Shown one piece after another: positions 12,750 to 23,895 of a stretch of 64,000 bases of DNA (positions within the stretch are counted from its first letter, which is position 1; the number at the start of each line of letters is the position of its first letter). The translations under genes and the position numbers were made by a program. The notes under the pieces are model-generated. The model did not search any database and was not told where the DNA came from. It saw only the letters and a program-made list of their open reading frames with translations. The stretch comes from Lepeophtheirus salmonis. Taxonomy: Eukaryota; Arthropoda; Copepoda; Siphonostomatoida; Caligidae. The stretch spans positions 3,286,001-3,350,000 of the forward strand of contig NC_052139.2 of assembly GCF_016086655.4 (NCBI RefSeq). The letters run 5' to 3'.

Positions 12750-13510
12750 TCAAGTACTCGAGTACAAGGTTAAAATTGGAGACTTTTTTCTATTCAAATC
12801 ATTGTCTTTTATAGTCCTAAGCTTATATATAATATACTGTACCTTGGTGAACATGTCTTCAATTTTAGTATTTTTACTGGTTGTCAGAAAGTCGATCCTT
12901 CCAAGTTTCTTACCAAATCGCTCTTCAATGAGTTTTATACTACCCATGTAAGTCAAATGTAGTTGGACGCATTCCCACATGATGTGATCTGTCGTTTCAG
13001 GCATTTTTTGTGAGAAACATTATAAATTCCTTTCGTCTTTGTAAAATTTGTTGGCGACTTCAAGTGTGCCTGTTAGTAAACCATATTTAAACCAATTTTC
13101 AAGAGAAGTTATAAATTTAACTCTTATAGCACTTATACAATGTGTTGGCCTTCTTTGGGTTATATTTCGTCCATTTAAATAATTTTGGAAGGGCAGAAGA
13201 GAAGGAGTTTTGGAACAGTTCCTAAGGAAGGACCTTGAAATTAATTAAATTTTCAACTTGAAAGGCACAATTGGTCTTTGGAGACTCACATAAAAGCCAA
13301 AGATTGAAGATAGGGGTTTGAGGCAATTTGATTGATCAAGGACTTAAACGATATGATATCCCCTGCGATATCGGAGCATATGGTTGTTATGCTTATTTTA
13401 TTTAAACTTTCCCAAATTGGCATCTCCCATTTCAATGAAAGTTCATATTTCTCCAGAATGCTTCTAGATCCATCATAAAAACTTTTTATTCGATATGAAA
13501 ATCTTGACAA
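12750..13510 (-). pseudogene. LINE C-terminal region
   Basis: Two open minus-strand stretches lie here. 13286-13510 contains SYRIKSFYDGSRSIL and later DIISFKSLINQI. 12750-13004 contains PETTDHIMWECV followed by a helical segment with EERFGKKLGR. The Cys-rich 'CP...ET..H..W.C' region is characteristic of the C-terminus of several LINE clades. The order and strand match the RT core upstream at 14.1-14.7 kb. Confidence 0.65.
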
Positions 13511-14059
13511 TTTTGATAATATTTTTGAGAGACCATACTGTGGGTTACCTAAAAAAAAAACTGCTTTCCTGTATCAAAATGGAAATGTTCCCAATACCAT
13601 AATTTACGAATCCTAATACTATACCAAAAATCAAATAAATTAAGAATGCCTAGGCCTACATAGTCAAAATGGTTATAGATTCGATTTTTGTAGATATTTT
13701 ATTTCTTGTGAAATTCGAAAAATGTGTGTTCCATATTTGATATTTTCTAGAATTTTAATATTTCAAAAGGAGTTACACAGTTATTATATATATATATTCC
13801 AGGCCCTAATTTTATCCTACATATTCAAACTTAGAAAAGAGAAAAAATTTATTTTTTTCTTCATTCTTGTATAAATATCCTGCAAATTCATTTCCACGCT
13901 GCTAATTCCATTCCAAGAGCCCTAAATTCTGACTTCTTGAGCCATTTTGAAGTCTAGCCACTGCTTTTCAATTAAACCGTGATAGGGACTTATCAATTCT
14001 GTTTTTGTTTTTTTCAGAATTAATTGCTGGTCCTGCTTTTGTGGAAAATAAATTTAACA

Positions 14060-14665
14060 TATCCAAGTTCTTCTTAAATGATTTCATAGTTTAAAAAGAT
14101 GTTCTAGAATAGACTATTGTTAAATTGTCGGCGTAGCACAAACTATTCAGTTGGAACTGATTTATGTTGAAATCATTGATAAGGGACTCGTTATGCAAAT
14201 TATGCAGTAGCTTTTTCAATATATATAATAAAAGTAACAATGACGAAAGGATCACAGTTTCAAAATATTCGAGGTAATTTACCTATGTACTGAATTAAGG
14301 TTCGTGATTTTGAAAAGATAGCAACAACCATGCAAATCATATAATCACCAAATCCATTTCTGTAGAGGGTGCGTATTATATGTTGATGGAATACAGTATC
14401 AAAATCCTTAGTGAAATCGATGGACATAACTAAAGTGTTGGCGTGCGATTCTAAGCGAATCTGCAGTGTAAAAGGAATGTAATCAATATAATTTTGTTTC
14501 TAAAAAACCATATTGTGAAAAATGCACGATTTTATTTAACACTGTTTTAATCCCTTTTGCGAATTGAAAAAGTTTTGTTTTATGAAGCAAAGTAGTGATG
14601 AATTCAAACGTAATCCCAGATATACCAGGTGCCTTGTTTATTTTAGCATCCTTGATAGTTGACTT
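14060..14665 (-). pseudogene. LINE reverse transcriptase core, disrupted
   Basis: In successive minus-strand frames this covers the RT fingers and palm. It includes KINKAPGISGITFE, then SIDFTKDFDTVFHQHIIRT with the motif-A Asp kept, then CYADNLTIVYS. In the YADD box the second Asp is Asn, which would impair metal binding. Frameshifts and stops separate the blocks. Confidence 0.75.
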
Positions 14666-15256
14666 GATTTCGTCAATTGATATATAAGTTTCGATTTGGT
14701 TCTTGTCCCCATAACCGATGTAACCTCATGTTCAAGTCACACCTCAATTTCATGCAAAAGTCAGCATTGGATATTTTACATGTTATGCACAGAGTAGAAT
14801 TTTCAAAGCCAATACATCTGTAAAGTTTCGAAATATAGGATAAAATTTTTGTGACATACAAATTAAGGGTCACTGGTTGTCACACCAGATTTTGTTTTTA
14901 AGGACAAATCATTGATTGAGTTTCTTTTAATCTCTTGTTTTAAACAATGCAACCTGGAGTTGGATAGATCATCTTTATGCTTTATTTTGAGCTTGACACG
15001 ATGAAGAAGATCAGCTTCAGGATACATTTGATCTATATTATTATTATTTTTTTATCATCGTCATTAATATTTTCTATTTGATTAAGACGTTTCCGTCTAA
15101 TTTTGGCTTTTTTTGCTCCAGTTCTACGACAAACTCTTTTGATGAACTTAAGCATCTTCTTACACAAGCAAAAACGTCATCACCATTTCTTACTTCAGAT
15201 ATGGTAGTTTCAATTATTGAAATGATCCCATTATTAACCTCAAGATCGTCAATGAA

Positions 15257-15272
15257 GGTAAATTAAAAGAAG
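15257..15272 (+). repeat. LINE target-site duplication, right copy
   Basis: GGTAAATTAAAAGAAG is the partner of 12543-12558 and marks where the host element resumes. Confidence 0.8.
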
Positions 15273-16110
15273 TTGATTCATGTTAGATAAGGACAATCCA
15301 AGAATTTAGCTAATGTTAAAAAAAAATTGAATCTTATCATTAAAAAAACCACCATAAACAGTTTTCTAAAAAAGAAATTTTCTAAGGGCAGACTTCAGAG
15401 AATTAGAAGAGCTGTCTTTGATTATTTTTGGTCAGACACCTAGTCGAGGTATTCATTGGATCCAGCCCGGTGCAACTCATCAAGGACGTTGGATTGGCAA
15501 GAATTATTAATATGCTATGAAAATGTTAATGTTTTCAAATTTACTAAAATATGAAAAAGACACCATCATTAAACTAGAGATAATAAATAAATTCCTGGCT
15601 TTATTTTATACAAAATCAACGAATAACAGAAAAATCTCCCACCGATGCTCCTATAGACGATTTGCAATTGATTGAGAACATACTTCACTTTAAGCATATT
15701 GATAATGAACTCACAGCCTCTCTTCTGGAGAAAATGAGGAATCACGGTAACTATCTGACTCAGGAATTAGTACCATTCCCCTTATTCAGTTTAGATGAGA
15801 GCATGGCAAAGCCTATAAAACAAAAGCTGGAAATCAAGCTATCAAAACCGAGAGCTGGAATGTTTTAGACTAGGGAAAACAGTTTTCCAGACATCACTCA
15901 AGCAGCATCTCTCAAAGACTTGAGTCGGATTTTTTTTTTTTTTTTGACGCTGTGGGATTGAAAAGCGACTGGCTTATTACACCGGTTGATGTCTGAGAAA
16001 ATAATGAAAACTATAGAGAAGCATGGGAGTGACTTTGCAACTAGGATTACCATCGACCAAGAGTAGAGAAACTATTTATTGCAAGTTTTGGAATATCACA
16101 AAAATAAATA
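15273..16110 (+). pseudogene. right part of the unclassified transposon-like ORF
   Basis: After the LINE, one frame reads SLIIFGQTPSRGIHWIQPGA, then THQGRWIGKNY and YAMKMLMFSN. This resembles a conserved 'GA.HHARWM.K.IY..K...F' block. A frameshift leads to PTDAPIDDLQLIENI, a stretch with HFKHIDNELTASLLEKM, and YLTQELVPF. The last part near 16040-16110 reads RNYLLQVLEYHKNKY, like a 'Q..LLQVV..HRK' C-terminus. A run of T at 15932-15946 interrupts the frame. I recall the family as dispersed uncharacterised ORFs in invertebrate genomes. I do not know its catalytic class. Confidence 0.55.
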
Positions 16111-16330
16111 TATTAGCTTCACAAAATCTAATTTGTTCAAGGAAAAATGTATTTTTTGTATTCTATTCTATTTTTGTATTAATATACGTCAATATCATTA
16201 TAACTTAGGAGAATACCTACAAAAAACAGGGAAAACAATGGAAAAAATGTGAATAACATTATTTTTTTAATATTTGGTGTAAAATTTACCCATGGGCACA
16301 AATAAAGTGTTAATGACACAATTACACAAA

Positions 16331-16406
16331 CCGAAGCACGGTTTATTGGCTTTGATTTGACACCAAAATCGAAGCACAGTTTATTGGCTTTGATTTGACA
16401 ACCAAA
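16331..16406 (+). repeat. 38-bp tandem duplication
   Basis: Two adjacent 38-bp units at 16331-16368 and 16369-16406 share gaagcac(a/g)gtttattggc and tttgatttgaca and differ at few positions. No third unit is present. Confidence 0.85.
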
Positions 16407-16639
16407 TCAATGCTTTAAGATTAGCCATTGCCATGCTAATGGTAAAAGAATTGAAACAATTACGTTTTTTCTTTGCCTTTTTAAGAGCCACCTACAATAA
16501 ATTTTCAAGACCCATGCTACAGGCATATCCGCAGTTCATAATTACTTTTTCTAAGACAACATATCAAAATTTGATTAAACTTTTTTTTTGAGATTTTATA
16601 TTAATACGTTAGAACAACTAATTTACTCAATTTAACCTA

Positions 16640-17060
16640 TTATAGCCTCTATGACGGTAGATAGTGCCTTTGGAATGTATGGTAGCATTTTTTATGTCGA
16701 TTACGTCCATAGTACTTCATCACTCATCTATGGAGAACCTCAAGGCGTTGATATTGGTGTAACGCATTTTACAGGCTTTGGACTCAAAGTGCAACCAGAA
16801 GTTCATGTCTGAGCTATATGGGTTATCTTGGATTAAAAGTCCCTGATGTTCTTTAGAAAGTTCTGGGCCACTTTGGACGTGTATGCATTATCCCGATGAT
16901 CTTGTAGTACCACATTTATATCTGTAAATTTTGTTTTGATCAATAGGATGAACTTTGTCCTCAGGATATCCCTACAGCCTGCTACAGTGAGGTAACAGTT
17001 GGGAACCATATCAAGTGAGCCAAAACGCCATTGAGTGCTACAAAGTCCAACATTATGTTA
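16640..17060 (-). pseudogene. mariner transposase remnant (DD37D type)
   Basis: On the minus strand the order is ALNGVLAHLIWFPT, then a region ending DILRTKFI, then VLQDHRDNAYTSKVAQNFL. A shifted frame follows with SDMNFWLHFESKACK and RYTNINALRFSIDE. These match mariner blocks LQQDGAPAHTSKVAQ, SPDLN.LDF..W..ESKACK and H.N..ALR. The first Asp is kept in a disturbed context. The final LD dipeptide is lost in a small deletion. Stops occur throughout and neither terminus was found. Confidence 0.75.
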
Positions 17061-17782
17061 AATGAAGAATTTGTATAAATGGATTTTATCAAATGTTATT
17101 ATTTTCATGATCTAATAATATTTTTTATAGCATTATCGCTAAAGCTGCTGATACCATTCCTTTCAAAAAAATATGATGTGAATTCACAAATAAATCTTCG
17201 CACAGTTTTTTCCAAAATGTGAAGGCATGAATAACTTTTCATTATTGTTTGATGAATTGAAATGTATTCAAATAGTTGTTGCTAACCCACAAACAGATTA
17301 GGTCATAAATATATACAAATATACACATGGAGGGAGATTGCTCTTTAATTGTAAAAAATATATTCTCTATCTGTTTTAATCACGTATAGTTTTAGCTATT
17401 CAGTTGAGCATTGTTGCCGGACGCTGGATCATTATATGTGTTCCCCTGTTATGGAGTTAATAAAATGTGTGTTTTTTGTTTCTTTTGTGAAGGCGTGTTT
17501 TTTTTTCTTTTCCAGTAGACTCCAAAGACATTTTCTACTCCAGGGCATGAAAGATAATTTAGAGTCAGAGTATTTATTTAGTAAACGACACGTAGTTTTA
17601 TTTAACAAAACTACGCACTCGAAATTTTTGTTCATGTTTTGGAGTCACTCAATTTACATGTTCATATCATCCATGTTTCAATACCTTGTTATAAATTAGT
17701 AGAGTTAAGTTATTAAGCTGACTTTATGTTCCATTTCTGATTTACTTTTTAAGACTGTTACGTTATATATTTTACCGTTAAA
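17061..17782. other. probable 5' flank of the hAT element
   Basis: There is no coding sequence I can support. Overlapping short frames on both strands at 17432-17699 are probably chance. Part of this may be the hAT 5' untranslated region, but I found no 5' TIR matching the 3' end at 19222-19234. Confidence 0.4.
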
Positions 17783-19234
17783 ATGTCTCAGAACTCATCA
17801 AAGAAAAAGTGTAGATAGTATTCTGTTGAATATTTGAAATTTCTTACTTCTCCTCAGAATGTAAAAAAACCAACGTGTCTCATTTGTGAGGCGATGAAGT
17901 CATCAAGGCTCACTGCACACTTAAATAAAATGCATTCAGAAAAAGAGAACAGTCATTTGTCGTAGTTTTAAGCTCTAAGGGACAAATTAAATCAGATTGT
18001 CTCACTTGTCCATTGTCTCATTTGTGACAAAACAAGAAAAAAAAGGTGATGATGGACTAGTTTTTTTTTTACAATATTTCCAAACTAACTGGTAAATCAT
18101 GCAAGCAGCATTCAATAGGAAAGCAGCTTCTTTTACCTGTTGTAAAAGAAGTTTTGCGGACAGTTCTATATTATAGTTCTCCTCATACTATTATTAAATT
18201 TATTTCTCTTAGTGATGATACTGTTCGAAGAAAAATTGATAAAATGGCTGAATATATTGATGAAAGCTTGTGTGGCACTCTGAAAAAAACAAAGGTTTTG
18301 GCTTGCAGCTGGATGAATCTACGCTACTAGGCAATGAGGAACTGCTGTAAGGGTATAGTCGTTTTATTAAAAATAATAAAGTAATGCAATAATTATTTTT
18401 TGCTAAGGAATTGGATACACACACTCCAGGGGTGTCTATTTTTAAAGTTATGGAACAATTCTTCAAAAAAAATGGCATACCTATGAAAAACATCATTACC
18501 GGAGCTATAATTGGTGCTCCATCGTTAACAGGAAACCATGAGGACTTTCTTTTTTATTTAAAAAAGACAGTACCTGATGTTTTTACTATCCATTGTCTTA
18601 TTCATTTTCAGCATTTGGTTGCGAAAAGCTTGAGTTGTTGTCTTCATAATTCTCACAGTATTGTTGTTAAATCGGTAAATAAGATAACCCCTAAATTCCC
18701 CAATATTTCGTCCATTGTGAGGCAATAATAACCAAGAATTAGACCGTCTTCTTTTACATACTAAAGTAAGATGGTTATTCAAAGGAAACTGATTCAAACG
18801 GTTTTATTCTCTTTTCGACACAGTCGTTCAATTTATACAGGAAACTAAATGAGGTGATTTGAGTGATAGTCTCTTGCTATGCAAAACAGATATTGTGTAT
18901 CTAACCTATTTATTCTGTAAATTTTATTATTTAAATTTGCAATTACAAGGAGATTATGTAACGCTAATTAAGGCAAAATCGAAAATATATACATTCATAG
19001 AAAAGCTGTGTTTCTTCCGAGAAAACAATGGTCGTCAGAATATGTCTCATTTTCCAAGTCTTAAACTACTAACTAATTGCATTAATACCTTCATAGACAA
19101 TGATCTCTTGATATATTGTGATCATTTGAAATCTCTGCAGAATGACATGATTGAAAGACAACAAGATATCATAAATACGGAAATACCAGACTAGGTGTAA
19201 AACCATTCATTGGAATTTTTTTTGAGAACCCCTG
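17783..19234 (+). mobile_element. hAT transposon with ZBED-type transposase, decayed
   Basis: The transposase would start at ATG 17783 (MSQNSSKKKCR). After an early stop it has YLKFL and PTCLICEAMKSSRLTAHLNK with a following H, a BED zinc finger of the C-x2-C...H-x-H kind. Degenerate frames lead to the catalytic region at 18411-18728. It has GVSIFKVMEQFF, then GAPSLTG, then VPDVFTIHCLIHFQHLVAK. A later frame at 18740-19194 has LLLHTKVRWLFKGN and then LNLQLQGDYV. This order matches ZBED5/SCAND3-like hAT proteins. The Asp before GAPS, usually TDGAPS, is replaced by Ile. The 3' end ttgagaacccctg at 19222-19234 looks like a hAT TIR. Multiple stops exclude activity. Confidence 0.85.
19222..19234 (-). 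repeat. hAT-like 3' terminal inverted repeat
   Basis: TTGAGAACCCCTG reads CAGGGGTTCTCAA on the minus strand, the common end of ZBED-type hAT elements. It lies 28 bases after the last transposase stop. The 5' partner was not found. Confidence 0.6.
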
Positions 19235-21029
19235 ATCTAAACAATAAACAATCAAATTGAACATAAATGTACATGTTTAAGAATCTAAGGCTTTACATGT
19301 CAAATAAAAAAGAAAGAATATTAGAACGTTTTATCAAGTTCCAAAGAATTCACCGTGGCATGCATTTAGTGATTAAATTATGAAACATAGATTTGGAAAA
19401 CCTGAAATAAGTTTAATCCATGTTAGTTTATATTTTAATATTTATAGACAGTTATTATTAATAGTTCAATTTGAAAATAATATTTAGAAACTACTCAATT
19501 ACATATGAATTTGAGCCAATTTATTAAGTTCGTACAAAAATAAGTAACTCACATGATTTTATGGGAGCTCACTTCGAATACTCTGAGCGCTCCTACAAAA
19601 CCTTGCATCATAGAGTTATTTCTCTCGAGCTGTAAAATTAGGATAGCAGATAATCTGACAGAAGACTACCCAATCCTGAAACAATAATTTAGAGCTATTT
19701 TGATTGCAATTACTGTGTAATACTCATATTTAACATCAAAATTCTGGATTTTTCTGATATAATGTGGAAGTATGCGAGATCGGACACGCTACTACCCATA
19801 ATCTGCGAAAAAAAATATATAATTTATTTGCCATATAATACGCATTCATAGACAATTGAAAGAGTTTTATGTCTCAAAATTTTAATTATTGTTTTCTTTG
19901 TCTCCATCTTACTTCAATTAGTCGTATGAAAATATGATTTTTTTACTTCTTATTTTAATTATTTTTATTCCTTTGTTTTTTTCCCGGTCTTTTTGCTTGT
20001 TTTATTGAATAGTTTTATAAAATACTTGCATGTATCTTTTTTTATCTTTTAACTCACAGTGCTAATTAATTGTTGTATTGACTTTTATTTCAAGATTTGA
20101 CTATAAACTAGAACATTTTTTAGATATATAATTTCTCTATACGTATATAATCTTTTTGGGGAAAAAATAAATCAAAATTTCGCAAGTAAAACATACTTAC
20201 ATTGATGAAGCAATTGTTTAAATTAAAAATTGGTAATTTATCCTGAACCCCAAATCAAACCACTCAAAACTGAAGTGCTCTGTCATTTTTTTTTCTTTTA
20301 CATCTTCTAGATATAAATAAAACAAATTTTGGCTCTCAGTCTGTTTTTACGTTTGTCTGGTTGTACAGTCATTTTTGAATAAGTGCTTAATATCTAAAGA
20401 AGAGTTCATTAGATTTATTGCACACGAATAAATTCACAATTTTATAATTATTATTAGACTGAAACTCATTGAAAATTTCGAATAATTGTAATTAAAATTA
20501 AAGATATGCAATCTAAATACGTGCAGAAGCACATCACTACATCAGTGATTCTTTAGAACTGTATTACTAGTTTATCAAAGAAATAACTGTGTTGTAACGA
20601 GTGAGTGCAGCTTTAGCTCAGCTATGAAATTTACAGATACATGGATGTTTATCTTAATTTCCTTACTTCAGTTGTAGATCCTTATTCTTATATGTACTTT
20701 ATGCACTTACAGTTCTATATGCATAATTTGTGTTTAAATACATTTTTCTTTGGTCATAGTTAATTAATAAACATACTAAACATCAGTGGTAAGTATTGAA
20801 GTTTTTTTTAAAGTTAAATATTTATCAATGTTTATTTTTGGTATTAAATTATGTAAGAAAGATATGTAAGAGAGACCAATTTTTGCTGAAATTTGAAGTT
20901 TCACATTTTAAGTCTATTAAACACAATATGTTCGATCTTTACCTTGTAGGATTAATTTTGTTGAAATTTTATTGTTGATTAATAAATTACATTTTGTTGA
21001 AGTTTAAAATTCATATATTTCCGATTATA
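19235..21029. other. non-coding AT-rich stretch
   Basis: I see no gene, repeat or transposon fragment that I can support. Confidence 0.5.
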
Positions 21030-21095
21030 ATGGACGACCTGGTGAAAGAAGAAATAACTCATTTGGGAATAGTAAAAATGCCGTCTTCATTCCAG
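21030..21095 (+). CDS. candidate first coding exon (weak)
   Basis: ATG at 21030 opens 22 codons (MDDLVKEEITHLG..) that are less AT-biased than their surroundings. They end exactly at CAG followed by GTATCA, a usable splice donor, in phase 0. I do not recognise the peptide. No downstream exon can be tied to it and the frame also closes soon after, so this may be chance. Confidence 0.2.
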
Positions 21096-21282
21096 GTATC
21101 AAGAGTTCCATGGATCAATACATTTTGTTAAAAGAAAAGAGGATTACATATTTAAAATAAATTCGAATGAATGTAACTATTGATAAAGTTCAGCCCGTCA
21201 TATTAAAAACGAAAGAGGTAGTATATGTATTTAGGTTTGCAAATCCTCAGAAACTTTTTATTATTATTAGTAAATTGTAGTG

Positions 21283-21385
21283 TTGTGTCCGTCCTTATTT
21301 ATTCGGTCTTGTCCTCTGTTAGAACAGATTCCATAATTCCTGGAGACCGGTCATTATGACTGTCGTAAGTTGAGTTAGGCTGATT
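21283..21385 (+). repeat. GGTCTTGTCC-type repeat fragment
   Basis: The order ccttatttattcggtctt, then attcctggagaccggtc, then gactgtcgtaa parallels 22803-22905. The likely second end of that element is at 22970-23045. It is probably a diverged half-copy of the same small element. Confidence 0.35.
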
Positions 21386-22072
21386 ATTTGTTGGGTAGTT
21401 ATTTTCTACATTAAAATAGCAAATTTAAATTATAAGAGCATAGATTTCATCTATTCATCGAAGATTAATATATCTGCGCAATGTGTGGTACTTCTCCTTA
21501 GTGTTTAAATATTTTAATAACTCATCTTGACAAACAAAACTCTGATTTTTTATAAACCATGAACAAATTGAATTATTATAAATAATAAGTTCTCTTAGCT
21601 ATTTTCCACAGAAAAAAACAACCTCTGTTATTGTAGGAAACAAATTAATCAAATGGTATCATAATCATTAACATACGTAACATGTATGCTTATAAAATGG
21701 AAACCTTACTTAAAAAAATGCATGCCACACTCCTTTAAATGAGTGTTATGGTTATATCGTTCATCACGTAGAAGGAACTTACCTCATAAATGATTAAGTT
21801 AATAATTATTCCAATGCTAGAAAATTAGATTCATTTACGATAACAGTGTAAACATATATGTGTACTTTAAATACTTTTTATTAATTATATTTGTACAATT
21901 TATTACCAATGTATTAAAGGATCTTTTCATAAAAGTTGTATTATATAACAAAGCTTTCAATTTCATGAGTTACCTTTCTTCTAAATTAAATTAGAATGTA
22001 CAAATTTGCGAGTATTAAATAGTTTTTTTGATCAAAAACAAAAAATAAACGCACACATTTTTATTGTTTTGT

Positions 22073-22110
22073 ATATGTGGTACGTCAATATATGCAAAAT
22101 CTTAAAAAAT
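22073..22110 (-). repeat. repeat family B, terminal fragment
   Basis: atgtggtacgtcaatata is identical to the terminus at 47856 and close to the one at 46199. The following bases keep only the loose order of the family. Confidence 0.35.
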
Positions 22111-22333
22111 GGTCAAGAAATGGAGAAACCCACAATTTATTCGATTACTTTATATATAAGAGGTGTAATTAAAAACAAATCCCTTATTTATTTAATAAAT
22201 AGCCTTATTAATGTGTGTCTTGAAAGCTCTCAGTGTGATAAGCTTATACTATGGGGGGTTATAAAGATGTGATTTTGTACTAAACAACTAAAAATATATT
22301 TTTATTTTTAAGACTCCATTGAGACATTAAGAC

Positions 22334-22645
22334 TTGTTTGAGCACACGTCAAAGTTGGACACCAGTAATAAGAAAATACGCCATATTTTACGATTTCTCT
22401 TCGAACAATTTCAAAAATGCAGGGAAGACACTAAATTTGTGAATAGTATTAATGGGCTTGATGCTGTACCAGCCAAATACACACAATTTGAGTTTTGTCG
22501 ATTCTTTTTCAGTAATTTGGATGTCAAAGATGCACCACGCTCTAGAGAGCCACTTTTGGGAAATATGGCAAAATTAATGAAAATCATCAAGTCAAACTAT
22601 CATAAATGCATGTTTTGATCGCCAAGGTGATAAATATTAATAGAT
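22334..22645 (+). pseudogene. mariner transposase N-terminal (HTH) remnant
   Basis: The open frame 22334-22618 contains LDTSNKKIRHILRFLFEQF, then GLDAVPAKYTQFEFCRFF, then SNLDVKDAPRSREPL. It matches the N-terminal helix-turn-helix region of DD34D mariner transposases: IRHILLFEF..G, YG.DAV....Q.WF.RF and GN.D.KD.PRSGRP. The first DNA-binding half is about the expected length. The frame then breaks and the catalytic domain is missing. No TIR was found. Confidence 0.75.
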
Positions 22646-22802
22646 TTAAAAAAAAATGATATCCATTTAAAAAATGGATTGCTTTTTGTATACTAATTAT
22701 TTTCAGCCCAATATTAATTTACATATTAGAGTCAATTAGAGGCTCCGTACTGTAATTTGTGGGATACGTTAAGATATTTAATTATACACATACAACTAGT
22801 TT

Positions 22803-23045
22803 TTTGTTATTCCCTAGTTATTTGTTCTAGTCTTAAAACTGTTCCTATCAGTCCTTGGAATCGATCCTTAAGACTGTCAATGCTTCGGACGACAAGTACG
22901 TGAACTGATTAAAAAATAAAAAATAAAATTGCCGTTACTTCATCAAGAACAATACTTAATTAATGTTTTAGGACTGATATGCAGGACTATAATGGACCAG
23001 ATCGAGATTGAACCAGACCGGACTGTAGTCTTCAGTCCCCTAAAT
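22803..23045. mobile_element. palindromic MITE-like element
   Basis: The left part (tatttgttctagtcttaaaa, cagtccttggaatcgatcc) and the reverse complement of the right part (cgatccttatttagggg, gactacagtccggtctgg) share the same order of cagtcc, ggtctt and gatcctta words. This gives an imperfect inverted repeat around an AT-rich centre. The ends and a target duplication are not sharply defined. Confidence 0.35.
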
Positions 23046-23084
23046 AAGGATCGAAAAAACACTATATAAAATCCATAATTTCAT

Positions 23085-23420
23085 AGATATATTTGAGTCT
23101 ATTATTGGATTATTATTCAAATTTGTGGGACGAATTAAGATACCTAAGAACGGCTCCTATTGACCCCGATATGCCCTTTTACTGAAATCTATTAGTTTAT
23201 TATTTTCTAAATATAATGATCAATTTTGGCTACTTTAAATGCAATTTTTGCCATTTCCTAATGGTTAAATAGAATAATTTATTTACTGAAATCAACGATA
23301 TTTCATTGATAAATGAGAATATAATTTGCACTCAATTTAAAAAAGAATAATTGTAGCTTGCTTTTGTATAATAACATCTGTAAATTTTAGTTCATTGCTT
23401 TAAAATGATATCGAATAAAA
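23085..23420 (-). repeat. repeat family B copy
   Basis: From tatttgagtctattattgg through aaatttgtgggacgaatt and tattgaccccgatatgcc to tagcttgcttttgtat this follows the minus-strand copies at 46.3 kb and 62.9 kb. It is the reverse complement of the copies at 41.5 kb and 49.1 kb. It is about 335 bp and non-coding. Confidence 0.65.
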
Positions 23421-23651
23421 TGGAATTATTTACGATACTAAAAATAGGATGGCAATGGTGTTGTTTTCGACTTTTTTAGCAAGTTACTATAAATAAAAGC
23501 AGTTTATCCTTAAAATCTATATGGTAGTGTTTTATTTTAAAACAATCTTTCAATTTTATATACTGATAAAAAATGATTTGAAACATTGAAGGTATATACA
23601 GAGCAGGTGATATTATATTAAACTAATTTGACTTAGATATTACAATTCCCT

Positions 23652-23892
23652 ATTGGCGCAGATTATAGCTACGATAGAACAAGGACTACTATTGATACCT
23701 TCAAATACTACCTTTAACAGTGTTTTTGTAACAAATGTGGTTCAAGATAATAACAACTTCCGCAATCATGATTATTTGTTTGTAATGCTAATTTTTAGAG
23801 AGTATTTCTCAATCTTTTTTAAGCCAGGGCAAATTACAGATATTACCAAATTCATAGATGCACCAATAATTTTTTTCTTGTTCCTTTATAAT
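23652..23892 (+). other. open frame of unknown meaning
   Basis: An 80-codon open frame follows a possible splice acceptor (ccctattggcgcag) at about 23657. It reads IIATIEQGLLLIPSN, then a stretch with TTFNSVFVTNVVQ. Base composition is only slightly above the surroundings. I see no family resemblance and no start codon other than UUG. It could be an exon, old transposon debris or chance. Confidence 0.2.
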
Positions 23893-23895
23893 TAA

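Larger units (their letters stand above)
12559..15256 (-). mobile_element. non-LTR retrotransposon (LINE), 5'-truncated, inactive
   Basis: The element is defined by a 22-base poly(T) at 12559-12580, which is the poly(A) tail on the minus strand, and by a 16-bp target duplication on both sides. It is about 2.7 kb. Reading the minus strand from the right there is a linker or pre-RT region, then KINKAPGISGITFE and SIDFTKDFDTVF at about 14400-14660. Next comes LCYADNLTI at about 14120, where YADD is expected, then a C-terminal region ending in SSMKLI-type sequence near 12750-13004. That C-terminal part has CPE/MPETTDHIMWECV, a block typical of LINE C-termini. Many stops and frameshifts are present. 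No endonuclease domain is visible, consistent with 5' truncation. Confidence 0.85.

Noticed and set aside
17432..17699. Overlapping open frames on both strands upstream of the hAT
   Set aside because: Neither matches the transposase or any other family. Both are rich in residues expected from AT-rich DNA.
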